A stretch of 64,000 nucleotides of DNA from assembly GCF_003751305.1 (NCBI RefSeq), contig NZ_RJKV01000002.1, positions 992,001-1,056,000 of the forward strand, given 5' to 3'. The notes under the pieces were generated by a model. That model made no database searches. It was not told the DNA's origin and saw only the letters and a list, made by a program, of their open reading frames with translations. Within the stretch, counting starts at the first letter, position 1. Each line of letters opens with the position of its first letter. Made by a program: the position numbers and the translations under genes. Positions 39,530-50,951 of the stretch are shown here, one piece after another. Source of the stretch: Stenotrophomonas rhizophila (GTDB lineage: Bacteria > Pseudomonadota > Gammaproteobacteria > Xanthomonadales > Xanthomonadaceae).

Positions 39530-40216
39530 ATGCATGACGGCCTGCACATCCTGGTCATCGAGGACAACCCGGCGCTGCGCGCCGGCATGGCCACGCTGCT
39601 GGAGGCGCGCGGCCATCGCGTGGCCTTCGCCGCCGATGGGCTCAGCGGCCTGCAGATGGCGCTGGACGAGCCGCCGGACGTGCTGGTGCTGGACCTGACT
39701 CTGCCGGGTATGGACGGTCTGGGTGTGTGCAGCCATCTGCGCGAGCGGGCCGACCGCCACATCCCGATCCTGATGCTGACCGCACGTGACACACTCGGCG
39801 ACAAACTGATCGGCTTCCAGGCCGGTGCCGATGACTATCTGGTCAAGCCGTTCGCCGGTGAGGAACTGCTGGCGCGGTGCCTGGCGCTGGCGCACCGGCA
39901 TGAGCGGCGCGAGGGTCACGTGCTGCGCATCGGCTCGCTGCATATCGATCGCCGCCGCGGCAGCGCGACTCGCCGCAGCCAGGTGCTTGAGCTGCCGCAG
40001 ACCGCGTATCGCCTGCTGGTGCTGCTGGCCGAGGCATCGCCGCGCACGGTGACCCGCAGCGAGCTGATCCGTCGTCTGTGGGGCGATGAAGCGCCACCGT
40101 CGGATCCGCTGCGCTCGCACCTGTACCTGCTGCGCCAGGCCCTGGACAAACCGTTCGATCGGCCCATGCTCAAGACCGTGCACGATGTCGGCTTCAAGCT
40201 GGAGGCCGACGCATGA
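39530..40216 (+). CDS. OmpR-family response regulator
   Basis: A 228-residue regulator. The receiver domain has the acidic pair in VIEDN, the phospho-Asp in LVLDLTLPG and Lys in YLVKPF. The winged-helix DNA-binding domain ends in LKTVHDVGFKL. It begins 4 bp after the DJ-1 gene and overlaps the kinase gene by ATGA. It is clearly a paralogue of the regulator at 59659-60360. Targets are unknown. Confidence 0.93.
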   Translation: MHDGLHILVIEDNPALRAGMATLLEARGHRVAFAADGLSGLQMALDEPPDVLVLDLTLPGMDGLGVCSHLRERADRHIPILMLTARDTLGDKLIGFQAGADDYLVKPFAGEELLARCLALAHRHERREGHVLRIGSLHIDRRRGSATRRSQVLELPQTAYRLLVLLAEASPRTVTRSELIRRLWGDEAPPSDPLRSHLYLLRQALDKPFDRPMLKTVHDVGFKLEADA

Positions 40217-41478
40217 CGACGCGTGTGCATCGCCTGCGCAACCGGTTGATGCTGGCCTTCGCGGTGTTCGCACTGGCGGTGGCCAGCCTGTTCTGCCTGT
40301 ACGTGGCGGTGTTCGTGTACAGCGTGGAGGATCGCTTCTTCGATGCGATGCTCGAACAGGAAGCGCATCAGCAGCTGGATCAGCGGGCCGCGGGTGGTAT
40401 CTGGTCGGCGCCGCGCAACGCGTTCATGACCGTGCACGAAAGCAGTGCCACGTTCCCGGCCGATCTGAAAACCGCGTTCGATGCCGAGCCGTGGCGCCAC
40501 GAGTTCGCTGGCACGCAGGGGCGGCACTATCACCTGCGCGCACTGCAGCCGGTCGGCGCCGGTACACCGGGATGGCTGGTCGCCGAGGTCAGCGAGCAGC
40601 TGGTGGTGCGGCCGATGCGCGGCCAGATTCTGGGGCTGCTGGCCTGGTCCGGGCTGGCCGTGGTGGTCGTTGCCGTGCTGGCCGGTGCGTGGCTGGCACG
40701 ACGCACCACGCGTCCCTTGTCCAAGCTGGCCGCACTGGTCGATGGGATGGCGCCTGATCGACTGCCAGTCGGGTTCGCGGCCGAGTTCCCCGATGATGAA
40801 ATCGGCGTGCTCGCCCGGGGGCTGGACAACCTGACCGGGCGGGTGCGTGCTTTTGTTGCCCGCGAACATGCCTTTACCCGGGATGCCAGCCATGAGCTGC
40901 GCACCCCCTTGGCGGTAATCCGCAGCGCGACCGAACAGCTGGCCAACGAACCGGAGCTGTCTGTGGCCGGACGGTTGCAGCTGGCGCATGTGCAGCACTC
41001 GGCGCGTCAGCTCGAACAAACGGTGATCACCCTGCTTACCCTGGCCCGCGAAGAGAGCCTTGAGCAGGACGCGCTGCCACTGGCGGTGCTGCCGGTACTG
41101 GAACAGGTAGTAGTCGAGCAGGCCGCGCTGCTGGACGGCAAGCCGGTGCAGGTGCGTGTCGAGGTACCCGGCAACGTGCGCCTGACGGTGCCCGGGCCGG
41201 TGCTGCACATGCTGCTGGCCAATCTGGTCGGCAATGCGTTCGCGCACACGCGGGCAGGTGAGGTGCACATCGATGTCGCGGCCGGACGGCTGCGCATCCG
41301 CAACACCGCACCGGCCGGTGACCCTGACACGATCGTGCGGCCTTTCGCCAAAGGCGAAGGCAGTGCCGGCTTTGGGCTCGGCCTGGCGATCGTGTACCGG
41401 CTGTGCGACCGCTTCGCCATCGACCTGCGCATCGAGGGAACCGAGCACGCCACGGTGGCCAGTTTCAGCGTGCACTGA
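40213..41478 (+). CDS. Sensor histidine kinase
   Basis: A 421-residue inner-membrane kinase. Membrane helices lie near residues 10-36 and 140-162, with a periplasmic sensor loop of about 100 residues between them. HAMP and HisKA domains follow, with His227 in ASHELRTPLAVI. The ATPase domain has LVGNAFAHT and GFGLGLAIV; its G1 box is degenerate (IRNTAP rather than DxGxG), so ATP binding is plausible but not typical. It overlaps the regulator gene. The signal is unknown. Confidence 0.92.
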   Translation: MTTRVHRLRNRLMLAFAVFALAVASLFCLYVAVFVYSVEDRFFDAMLEQEAHQQLDQRAAGGIWSAPRNAFMTVHESSATFPADLKTAFDAEPWRHEFAGTQGRHYHLRALQPVGAGTPGWLVAEVSEQLVVRPMRGQILGLLAWSGLAVVVVAVLAGAWLARRTTRPLSKLAALVDGMAPDRLPVGFAAEFPDDEIGVLARGLDNLTGRVRAFVAREHAFTRDASHELRTPLAVIRSATEQLANEPELSVAGRLQLAHVQHSARQLEQTVITLLTLAREESLEQDALPLAVLPVLEQVVVEQAALLDGKPVQVRVEVPGNVRLTVPGPVLHMLLANLVGNAFAHTRAGEVHIDVAAGRLRIRNTAPAGDPDTIVRPFAKGEGSAGFGLGLAIVYRLCDRFAIDLRIEGTEHATVASFSVH

Positions 41479-41572
41479 AGCGGGGCGCTCCTCGCACCAC
41501 ATCCGCCCACTGCCACGCCCGCTTCCGTCCACCGCCAAAGTGCGCGATGCTCTGCTGAACGGGGAGGGGCGC

Positions 41573-42370
41573 ATGGGGAACAGGGACGAGGGCATCGCGA
41601 CGGCCGCTGGCGGCGAGTCGCAGACACCAGCGGCGGATCAGACGCCGACCGACTGGTCGTTGCTGCCGGTCACGCATGGCAACGAAGACTCGATGGTCGC
41701 GGTGATCTGGCGCCTGCTGCGCCAGGAGCCGGCGTTGATGGTGAGCGCGGGCTACGTGTTCCTGTCCGCGCTGGGGCTGTGGTCGAGCTATTTCTTCTAC
41801 TTCAAGTTCCGGCTGTCGATCCTGGATTACCTGCAGGTCAGCGACTTCCTGGTCGCCGGTCTGCGCGATCCGGCCTATGTGCTGATCCTGCTGCTGGGCG
41901 CACTGCTGGCGGTGCTGCTGGGCTGGCCGGAAACACTGCGGCGGCGCAACCCGGCCAAGGTGGCACGCCTGCGTGCACGGCATTGGGGATGGCGGATGCT
42001 GTTCTCCGAATCGCCGTGGATGAACTGGGAGTTTTCCGGGCTGCGCCCCCTGACCGGCATGTGCATGGGGGTGGTCTGCTTCATGGCCATCGGCGCCGCA
42101 CTGTATGCGTTGAACAAGGCCGAAGCCATCCGGGATGGCAACGGAGGCACGCCGGTCCAGGTGATGCTCAACGGTGACAGCGCCACCTTGCCCGGCACTG
42201 CGAAGCTGCTGGGCTCCAGCAGCGCGTTCGTGTTCCTGTGGTGGCCGGCACAGCGCCGTGCCGAGGCCGTGCCGATCGGCTCGATCCGGCGGCTGCAGTC
42301 GATGGCCCTGCCGGTGAAGCCGGCGCCGGTGCCCAAACAGGCCCCGGCGCCGCCCCCCGCGCCGCGCTGA
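41573..42370 (+). CDS. Membrane protein of unknown function
   Basis: A 265-residue protein with about four hydrophobic segments (about residues 55-75, 95-122, 160-180 and a weaker one near 215). The N-terminus is polar and the C-terminus is Pro/Ala-rich (KPAPVPKQAPAPPPA). No known family is recognised. The ATG at 41573 has a GGGGAGGGG ribosome site; the longer frame upstream overlaps the kinase gene. It lies 94 bp after the kinase gene in the same direction and may be part of that operon. Confidence 0.65.
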   Translation: MGNRDEGIATAAGGESQTPAADQTPTDWSLLPVTHGNEDSMVAVIWRLLRQEPALMVSAGYVFLSALGLWSSYFFYFKFRLSILDYLQVSDFLVAGLRDPAYVLILLLGALLAVLLGWPETLRRRNPAKVARLRARHWGWRMLFSESPWMNWEFSGLRPLTGMCMGVVCFMAIGAALYALNKAEAIRDGNGGTPVQVMLNGDSATLPGTAKLLGSSSAFVFLWWPAQRRAEAVPIGSIRRLQSMALPVKPAPVPKQAPAPPPAPR

Positions 42371-42397
42371 GATCAGCACGGCGCTCCGCGCACGGCT

Positions 42398-44488
42398 TCA
42401 GGCGAGCGTGCGCACCTTGGGTTCACGCGCCCACTGGCGGGTGGCCGCCGCAGCCAGGAAGGCCTTGGCGTCCTCCGCCTCGACCACGCCAGCATCGTTG
42501 CCGACCCGGGCAATCTTCAGCAGCGCCTGTGCACCGTCATCGGCAGCGATCGCCTTCAGATGGGCCCAGGCGTCGCTGACGAAATCGATCGCGGCCGATT
42601 CCCTGCTCAGCTTCTTGGCGGCATCACTGCTCAGCACCACGGCGACCGCATCGAAAACCACCGAGGGCGTGCCCGCCAGCTGGCCATCAGCGGCCAGCGT
42701 CTTGCCGTCACTGAGCTTGGCGCCACCGATCTTGGGCGCGACCAGCTTGACGCTGGCCCCGGCCTTGTCGGCCGCCTTGCGCAGGTTGGCGATCAAGGCT
42801 GCATCGGAGCCCTCGTCGAACAGGATGCCGATGCAGCGGCCTTTGAGCAGGTCCTTGGTGCGGCCGATGATGCGCACCTCCGGCGCCTTCGGGAAATCCT
42901 GTGCCGGGGTCTGCGTGGCGGCCGGCTCGGGCAGCGCGGGCATCGCCAGGCCGTCGGCCACGCGCTTGGCCAGTGCATCGTCGATGTTGCGCAGGTGACT
43001 CACGGTGCGTTCGCGCACCTTGACCGTCTCCACCTTGGAGAGCTCGAACACCAGCGCCGAAGCCAGATGCGCCTGCTCCGGTGCCTCCAGGCTGCGGAAG
43101 AACATGCGGGCCTGGCTGTAGTGATCGGCGAAGCTCTCCGCGCGCACGCGGCCCTTGCGGCCGTCATCCGGCGCGGTGGCGTGACTGGGGAAGCCGTCGA
43201 CGCTCTCACGCGGGCTGTCACCCTGCAGCGAACTCGGGTCGTAGGCGACCCGTCCCTTCGGGATGTTCATCTGCATGTGGCCGTCGCGCTGGTGGTTGGC
43301 GAACGGGCACTTGGGCGCGTTGACCGGGATCTGGTGGAAATTCGGCCCGCCCAGTCGGCTGAGCTGGGTATCCAGATACGAGAACAGACGACCCTGCAGC
43401 AGCGGATCGTTGCTGAAGTCGATGCCCGGCGGCACGTTGGCTGGGCAGTAGGCGACCTGCTCGGTCTCGGCGAAGAAGTTGTCCGGCCAGCGGTCCAGCA
43501 CCATGCGCCCGATCACGGTCAGCGGCACCAGCGACTCAGGAATGATCTTGGTCGAATCCAGGTGATCGAACGGGAAGGCGTCGGCCTGTTCTTCAGTGAA
43601 CAGCTGCACGGCCAGCTCCCACTCGGGGAAGTCGCCGGCGGTGATCGCCTCGAACAGATCGCGGCGGTGGAAGTCGTTGTCCGCGCTCTGCAGCTTGACC
43701 GCCTCGTCCCACACCGTGGACTGGATGCCCAGCTTCGGTCGCCAATGGAATTTGACGAAGGTCGATTCGCCGGCATCGTTGATCAGCCGGAAGCTGTGGA
43801 TGCCGAAGCCCTCGATGGTGCGCAGCGAGCGCGGGATCGTGCGGTCGCTCATCGCCCACATGATCATGTGCATCGACTCGGGCATCAGCGAGACGAAATC
43901 CCAGAAGGTGTCGTGCGCGCTCGCCGCCTGCGGGAAGGCACGGTCCGGCTCCATCTTCACCGCATGGATCAGGTCCGGGAACTTGATCGCGTCCTGGATG
44001 AAGAACACCGGGATGTTGTTGCCGACCAGATCCCAGTTGCCTTCCTTGGTGTAGAACTTGACCGCGAAGCCGCGCACATCGCGCGGGGTATCCACCGAAC
44101 CGGCGCCGCCAGCCACGGTGGAGAAGCGGGTGAACAACGGCGTGCGCACACCGACTTCACTGAGGATACGGGCGCGGGTGTACTCGCCGAGCGAGCGGGT
44201 CAGCTCGAAGTAGCCATGGGCGGCGCTGCCGCGCGCATGCACGATGCGTTCGGGGATGCGCTCATGATCGAAGTGGGTGATCTTCTCGCGCAGGATGAAG
44301 TCTTCCAGCAGCGTCGGCCCGCGCGGGGTGGCGCGCAGCGAGTTCTGGTTGTCACCGACCGGGATGCCCTGGTTGGTGGTCAGCACGGGATGGCCATTGC
44401 CTGCACGCTGGTGCAGTTCATCCCCTTCGCCACGGACATCGGTGGCGGGTGCAGGGGCGTTCTTCGTGCTTTTCTTGCTGGCGGCCAT
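42398..44488 (-). CDS. katE: Large-subunit catalase HPII type
   Basis: A 696-residue heme catalase that splits hydrogen peroxide. The distal His84 is in [15 protein letters not shown], the Asn in [15 protein letters not shown], and the proximal tyrosine in [14 protein letters not shown]. After residue 540 comes the extra flavodoxin/DJ-1-like domain of clade 2 catalases ([15 protein letters not shown]). The N-terminal extension is Lys/Ala-rich, as is common. It is divergent from a PAS-AraC regulator, which is a candidate controller. It is convergent with the membrane-protein gene. Confidence 0.95.
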   Translation of the reverse strand: MAASKKSTKNAPAPATDVRGEGDELHQRAGNGHPVLTTNQGIPVGDNQNSLRATPRGPTLLEDFILREKITHFDHERIPERIVHARGSAAHGYFELTRSLGEYTRARILSEVGVRTPLFTRFSTVAGGAGSVDTPRDVRGFAVKFYTKEGNWDLVGNNIPVFFIQDAIKFPDLIHAVKMEPDRAFPQAASAHDTFWDFVSLMPESMHMIMWAMSDRTIPRSLRTIEGFGIHSFRLINDAGESTFVKFHWRPKLGIQSTVWDEAVKLQSADNDFHRRDLFEAITAGDFPEWELAVQLFTEEQADAFPFDHLDSTKIIPESLVPLTVIGRMVLDRWPDNFFAETEQVAYCPANVPPGIDFSNDPLLQGRLFSYLDTQLSRLGGPNFHQIPVNAPKCPFANHQRDGHMQMNIPKGRVAYDPSSLQGDSPRESVDGFPSHATAPDDGRKGRVRAESFADHYSQARMFFRSLEAPEQAHLASALVFELSKVETVKVRERTVSHLRNIDDALAKRVADGLAMPALPEPAATQTPAQDFPKAPEVRIIGRTKDLLKGRCIGILFDEGSDAALIANLRKAADKAGASVKLVAPKIGGAKLSDGKTLAADGQLAGTPSVVFDAVAVVLSSDAAKKLSRESAAIDFVSDAWAHLKAIAADDGAQALLKIARVGNDAGVVEAEDAKAFLAAAATRQWAREPKVRTLA

Positions 44489-44670
44489 GAGGCGACTCCG
44501 GGAGCTGGCGGGAAGGGGGATCGCTTCACACTGGCGGCCGGGGCGTTAATCGACGGTGCGAAAAGGCGGCGCCGCTTGCACCCGCGCTTCACATGTGGCG
44601 CTTCGGCGCTGGGTCGGCGGCGCCCGGGCGGGTATCCTTGATGGCGTGTCCTTCTGTCTTTCCCCGCCGC

Positions 44671-45381
44671 ATGCGCGTTGAACCTGCCGACATCGAAGCC
44701 CTGTTTGATGCGATCCCGGACGTCCTGTTCTTCATGAAGGACTGCGACGGGCGCTACACACACATCAACCAGACCATGTTGCGTCGGCTGGGGCTGAAAT
44801 CCCGCAAGGACGTGATCGGGCGCACCGCAGCGGAGATCTACCCGACCGGGCTGGGTGCCGATTACGCCACCCAGGACGAGCAGGTGCTGGCCGGCAAGGT
44901 CATCGAGAACCTGATGGAACTGCACCTGTTCGCCAACCGCGAGCCGGGGTGGTGCCTGACCTGCAAGCGGCCGCTGGTGGTGGACGGGCAGATCCGCGGG
45001 CTGATCGGGATCTCGCGCGATCTGGGCCAGAAGGACAGCCTGGGCACGCAGTACGAACAGCTTCGCCTCGCGCTGGCGCATCTGAATGCGCATTACGCCG
45101 AGAACGTGCGCATGCAGACCCTGCTCGACATCACCGGGTTCTCGCTGTCCAAACTGGAGCGCACCTTCCGCAAGGTGTTCCAGATGACCCCGCAGCAGGT
45201 GCTGACCCGGCTGCGCATCCAGATGGCGGTGCATCTGCTGCATGGCCCGGACAGCATCGCCAGCATCGGCCAGGCCTGCGGCTTTACCGACCAGAGCGCG
45301 TTCACCCGCAAGTTCAAGGCCGAGGTCGGGCTGTCGCCACGGGCCTACCGCGCCCAGATCAGCGAGCGCGCGGCCGCCTGA
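44671..45381 (+). CDS. PAS domain plus AraC-type transcription regulator
   Basis: A 236-residue regulator. A PAS sensor domain occupies about residues 5-115 (ALFDAIPDVLFFMKDCDGRY and VIGRTAAEIYP). The AraC DNA-binding domain follows (LLDITGFSLSKLERTFRKVF and GFTDQSAFTRKFKAEVGLSP). The ATG at 44671 is preferred because the PAS domain begins there, but ATG at 44641 is possible. It is divergent from katE and lies 81 bp before the permease gene, so it could control either. The ligand is unknown. Confidence 0.85.
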   Translation: MRVEPADIEALFDAIPDVLFFMKDCDGRYTHINQTMLRRLGLKSRKDVIGRTAAEIYPTGLGADYATQDEQVLAGKVIENLMELHLFANREPGWCLTCKRPLVVDGQIRGLIGISRDLGQKDSLGTQYEQLRLALAHLNAHYAENVRMQTLLDITGFSLSKLERTFRKVFQMTPQQVLTRLRIQMAVHLLHGPDSIASIGQACGFTDQSAFTRKFKAEVGLSPRAYRAQISERAAA

Positions 45382-45462
45382 GGCGGGGTGGGGCTTGTGG
45401 CCTATGCCGTCGCGCGGCCGACAGGGTATGGTGTCGCACTTGTTGCCCGCCAATCGATTCCG

Positions 45463-46854
45463 ATGCCCGCATCCCAGACTCCGGCTTCCGCCACTCCGCC
45501 CGCCGCTGCCCGCCTCGGGCACGCGCTCAAGCCCCGCCAGCTGATCATGATGGGCCTGGGCAGCGCGATCGGCGCTGGCCTGTTCCTCGGCTCCGGGGTG
45601 GGCGTCCAGGCCGCCGGACCGGCGGTGCTGCTGTCGTATCTGGTCGCCGGCGCGCTGGTGATCATCGTGATGAACGCGCTCGGCGAAATGGCCGCGGCCA
45701 AGCCGACCAGCGGCGCGTTCTCGGTCTACGCCGCCGACGCCATGGGTGCCACCGCCGGTGCCACGGTCGGCTGGCTGTGGTGGGTACAACTGGTAATCGT
45801 CATCGCCGCCGAGGCGGTGGGGGCCGCTGGGCTGCTGGCGACTGTCTGGCCGGCGATCCCGGTCCCGATGGCCGCGCTGGCCTTCATGCTGTTCTTCACG
45901 GCGATCAACCTGCTCGGGGTGAAGAACTTCGGCGAGTTCGAATTCTGGTTCGCGATCCTCAAAGTGGCTGCGATCATCGGCTTCATCCTGATCGGCGTGG
46001 CCCTGCTGATGGGCTGGCTGCCGGACGTGGCCTCGCCCGGCCTGCGCAACTTCACCGAGCACGGTGGCTTCATGCCCAAGGGCCTGGCCGGGATCGGCGC
46101 GGCGCTGCTGGTGGTGGTGTTCGCCTTCGGGGGTACCGAGATCGTGGCGGTGGCTGCGGCCGAGACCGAAGATCCCGAGCGCAGCATCGCCCGCGCGATC
46201 CGTACCGTGGCGTGGCGCATCCTGGTGTTCTACATCGGCTCGCTGAGCGTGATCATCGCGGTGGTGCCGTGGACCAGCGAGGCGCTGAAGTCGCCGTTTG
46301 CTGCCGTGCTGGAAGCCGCCAGTATTCCGGGCGCGGCGACGGCGATCACGCTGATCGCGGTGATCGCGCTGCTGTCGGCGCTCAATGCGAATCTCTACGG
46401 CGCGTCGCGGATGATGTACTCGCTGGCGCAGCGCCGTGAGGCCCCGGCGGTGCTGGGCTGGACCGATCCGCGCCAGGTGCCGATCATCGCGGTGCTGGCC
46501 AGTGTGCTGTTTGGTTTTGCGGCAACGGTGATGGAGCTGGTGTTCCCGGACAAGGTGTTGCCGGTGCTGCTCAACATCGTGGGCTCGACGTGTCTGTTGG
46601 TGTGGACGATTTCGTTGTTGTCGCAGTTGATTCTGCGCCATCGTGCGAACCGGGATGGGACGCGTCTGCCGTTCCGGATGGCGGGGTATCCGTATCTGAC
46701 GGTGATCGGGTTGGGGGTGTTGGCGTTGATTTTCGGTCTGCTGCTCTCCGAGTCGCATACGCGGTTGCAGTTCCTGTCGATGGCGGCGCTGACGGCGGTG
46801 ATTGCGGCGAGCAGTGAGATTGCGCGTCGGGTGCGGGCTGGTCGGGGTAGCTGA
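45463..46854 (+). CDS. Amino-acid permease of the APC family
   Basis: A 463-residue inner-membrane transporter with about 12 helices. The start LKPRQLIMMGLGSAIGAGLFLGSG is the substrate-binding unwound helix 1 typical of the AAT/GABA branch (GabP, ProY, AroP relatives). FGGTEIVAVAAAETEDP in helix 6 and NANLYGASRMMYSLA in helix 8 fit the same group. Specific substrate cannot be read. The last roughly 350 bases use many TTG and GGG codons, unlike the first part of the gene. A 750-bp repeat-rich gap follows. Confidence 0.9.
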   Translation: MPASQTPASATPPAAARLGHALKPRQLIMMGLGSAIGAGLFLGSGVGVQAAGPAVLLSYLVAGALVIIVMNALGEMAAAKPTSGAFSVYAADAMGATAGATVGWLWWVQLVIVIAAEAVGAAGLLATVWPAIPVPMAALAFMLFFTAINLLGVKNFGEFEFWFAILKVAAIIGFILIGVALLMGWLPDVASPGLRNFTEHGGFMPKGLAGIGAALLVVVFAFGGTEIVAVAAAETEDPERSIARAIRTVAWRILVFYIGSLSVIIAVVPWTSEALKSPFAAVLEAASIPGAATAITLIAVIALLSALNANLYGASRMMYSLAQRREAPAVLGWTDPRQVPIIAVLASVLFGFAATVMELVFPDKVLPVLLNIVGSTCLLVWTISLLSQLILRHRANRDGTRLPFRMAGYPYLTVIGLGVLALIFGLLLSESHTRLQFLSMAALTAVIAASSEIARRVRAGRGS

Positions 46855-46866
46855 TTGCCAACTGCT

Positions 46867-46894
46867 AACAGCCAGCAGCCAACAGCCAACAGCC
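46867..46894. repeat. Tandem heptamer array AACAGCC
   Basis: Four units: AACAGCC, AGCAGCC, AACAGCC, AACAGCC, starting 12 bases after the permease stop codon. Confidence 0.85.
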
Positions 46895-46922
46895 GCAGGT
46901 TTGAGCCTCCGCTCGCCTGGGC

Positions 46923-47022
46923 GGGCACGGGTGGGTTGTCGGGACCCGCTGCAAGTACGTCCATGTAAGCTCGTATGCCGCCATCCATGGCGGCATACGG
47001 TCCCGCCAACCCACCCGTGCCC
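46923..47022 (+). repeat. Double-hairpin dispersed repeat, copy B
   Basis: Outer arms 46923-46944 and 47001-47022 pair with one mismatch. The inner arms 46974-46984 and 46987-46997 are perfect over 11 bp (TATGCCGCCAT / ATGGCGGCATA). Same orientation as copy A. Confidence 0.85.
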
Positions 47023-47063
47023 ACCCTTTGACAGGGGGCTGGTGGGCAATGGGAAGTCAAAAG

Positions 47064-47084
47064 CAGAACGCAGAACGCAGAACG
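47064..47084. repeat. Tandem heptamer array CAGAACG x3
   Basis: Three exact consecutive units of CAGAACG. Confidence 0.85.
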
Positions 47085-47125
47085 CTGCCGAGCTGGTGCT
47101 GGGATGTTCGATGCACTGATGCTGG

Positions 47126-47160
47126 CAACACAACACAACACAACACAACACAACACAACG
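47126..47160. repeat. Tandem pentamer array CAACA
   Basis: Six exact CAACA units followed by CAACG. Confidence 0.9.
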
Positions 47161-47181
47161 CTCAAAGCTCAAACCTCAAAG
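47161..47181. repeat. Tandem heptamer array CTCAAAG
   Basis: CTCAAAG, CTCAAAC, CTCAAAG, directly after the pentamer array. Confidence 0.8.
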
Positions 47182-47207
47182 TTCGACACTGAGTGCGCAA
47201 TGCGTAC

Positions 47208-47249
47208 TTAGCACTCAGCACTCAGCACTTAGCACTTAGCACTCAGCAT
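47208..47249. repeat. Tandem heptamer array TTAGCAC/TCAGCAC
   Basis: Six consecutive heptamers that differ only at the second and last bases: TTAGCAC, TCAGCAC twice, TTAGCAC twice, TCAGCAT. Confidence 0.9.
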
Positions 47250-47379
47250 TGAACGTTGGGTGCCCAAGCTGATGCTATGGACAGTCATCCGATGAGTGCA
47301 TGAGGTGTTAGTGCTCGCCTCCGTTGCACGGCGATCGCGTTTGCTTTTTCAGAGGCAGCCGACCCACTGTCGAGGGCGG

Positions 47380-47477
47380 GGGTGTGTGGGTTGGCGGGAC
47401 CGTTGGAGCGGCATGGATGCCGCTCACGAGCCTCCAGGGACGGATTTACGGCGTGTCCCGCGGACCCGCACACCCCT
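47380..47477 (-). repeat. Double-hairpin dispersed repeat, copy C
   Basis: Outer arms 47380-47400 and 47457-47477 pair with about three mismatches. The inner arms 47407-47415 and 47418-47426 are perfect (GAGCGGCAT / ATGCCGCTC). Opposite orientation to copy B. Confidence 0.8.
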
Positions 47478-47544
47478 GCCATGCCACAGGATCTCGCCGA
47501 CGTTGATCTCGGCCGGTGCGCCAGATTGTGGGGGCATGAGGCAA

Positions 47545-47573
47545 CACAAAAACGGCCCGCTTGCGCGGGCCGT
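47545..47573 (-). terminator. Rho-independent terminator of gcvP
   Basis: On the minus strand, ACGGCCCGC-GCAA-GCGGGCCGT is followed by TTTTTG. It lies 27 bp after the gcvP stop codon. Confidence 0.9.
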
Positions 47574-47599
47574 CTGCTGTTGCGTCAGGGTAGGGAGGC

Positions 47600-50470
<2,871 letters not shown>

Positions 50471-50569
50471 GGCTGGCATCCGGAAGAGAGGGCACGCACG
50501 TTCGGAAGGCGGCCGGGGCCAGGGCGCGTCGCGGGCGACAGCGATCCACCGGACCTTGCGGTCTTCCTG

Positions 50570-50737
50570 GGTGCCCCTCTGTCCTTTTGCCTGAGAGTTT
50601 GGAAGCGCGCATCTGCGTGCTTCGTGCCCCTTCGGCGCCGGCACTCGCCGGTCTCTCCAGAGTTTTGGTACGGGTGGTATCGGGCCTGAGCGATTACGGG
50701 CGTTGCGCCTTCGGCAGCGGGTGTCCGCTTCTCCCAC
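50570..50737 (-). promoter_or_regulatory. Tandem glycine riboswitch
   Basis: On the minus strand, two aptamers follow each other. The first (about 50663-50737) has GGGAGAAGCGG, CTGCCGAAGGCGCAA and CTCAGGC. The second (about 50570-50660) has CTGGAGAGACC, GCCGAAGGGGCA and AAACTCTCAGGCAAAAGGAC. These are the glycine-aptamer signatures. gcvP begins about 100 bp further on. Activation of gcvP by glycine is the usual outcome. Confidence 0.93.
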
Positions 50738-50751
50738 CATGTAGCCCGGCG

Positions 50752-50757
50752 ATTATA
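50752..50757 (-). promoter_or_regulatory. -10 box of the gcvP transcript
   Basis: An exact TATAAT on the minus strand, about 15 bp before the first riboswitch aptamer. No good -35 box is visible at the normal spacing. Confidence 0.6.
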
Positions 50758-50951
50758 GCCCAGCGCTTTCGGCCGCTGGGCCTTTCCGCTACATGAATAC
50801 GGGACCATCCCGACCCCGGAAACGTGCCCTCGGGCATGGTGCCGGGCGCGGCAAAGGCCTATGATCACTGGATCCTCGTATTCATCTGGCGCCGCCCGTT
50901 CCGGGCCAGGCGCCCGCCGTGCAGTGCGCATGGCCGCTGACGGAAGCCCGC

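Larger units (their letters stand above)
46855..47599. other. 745 bp gene-free interval with tandem arrays and two double hairpins
   Basis: No gene is supported. In order: heptamer array AACAGCC (46867-46894), double hairpin B (46923-47022), heptamer array CAGAACG (47064-47084), pentamer array CAACA (47126-47160), heptamers CTCAAAG (47161-47181), heptamers TTAGCAC/TCAGCAC (47208-47249), double hairpin C (47380-47477), and the gcvP terminator (47545-47573). Confidence 0.8.

Noticed and set aside
46867..47249. The heptamer cluster as a CRISPR array
   Set aside because: Units are 5-7 bases with no spacers, and no cas genes are nearby.
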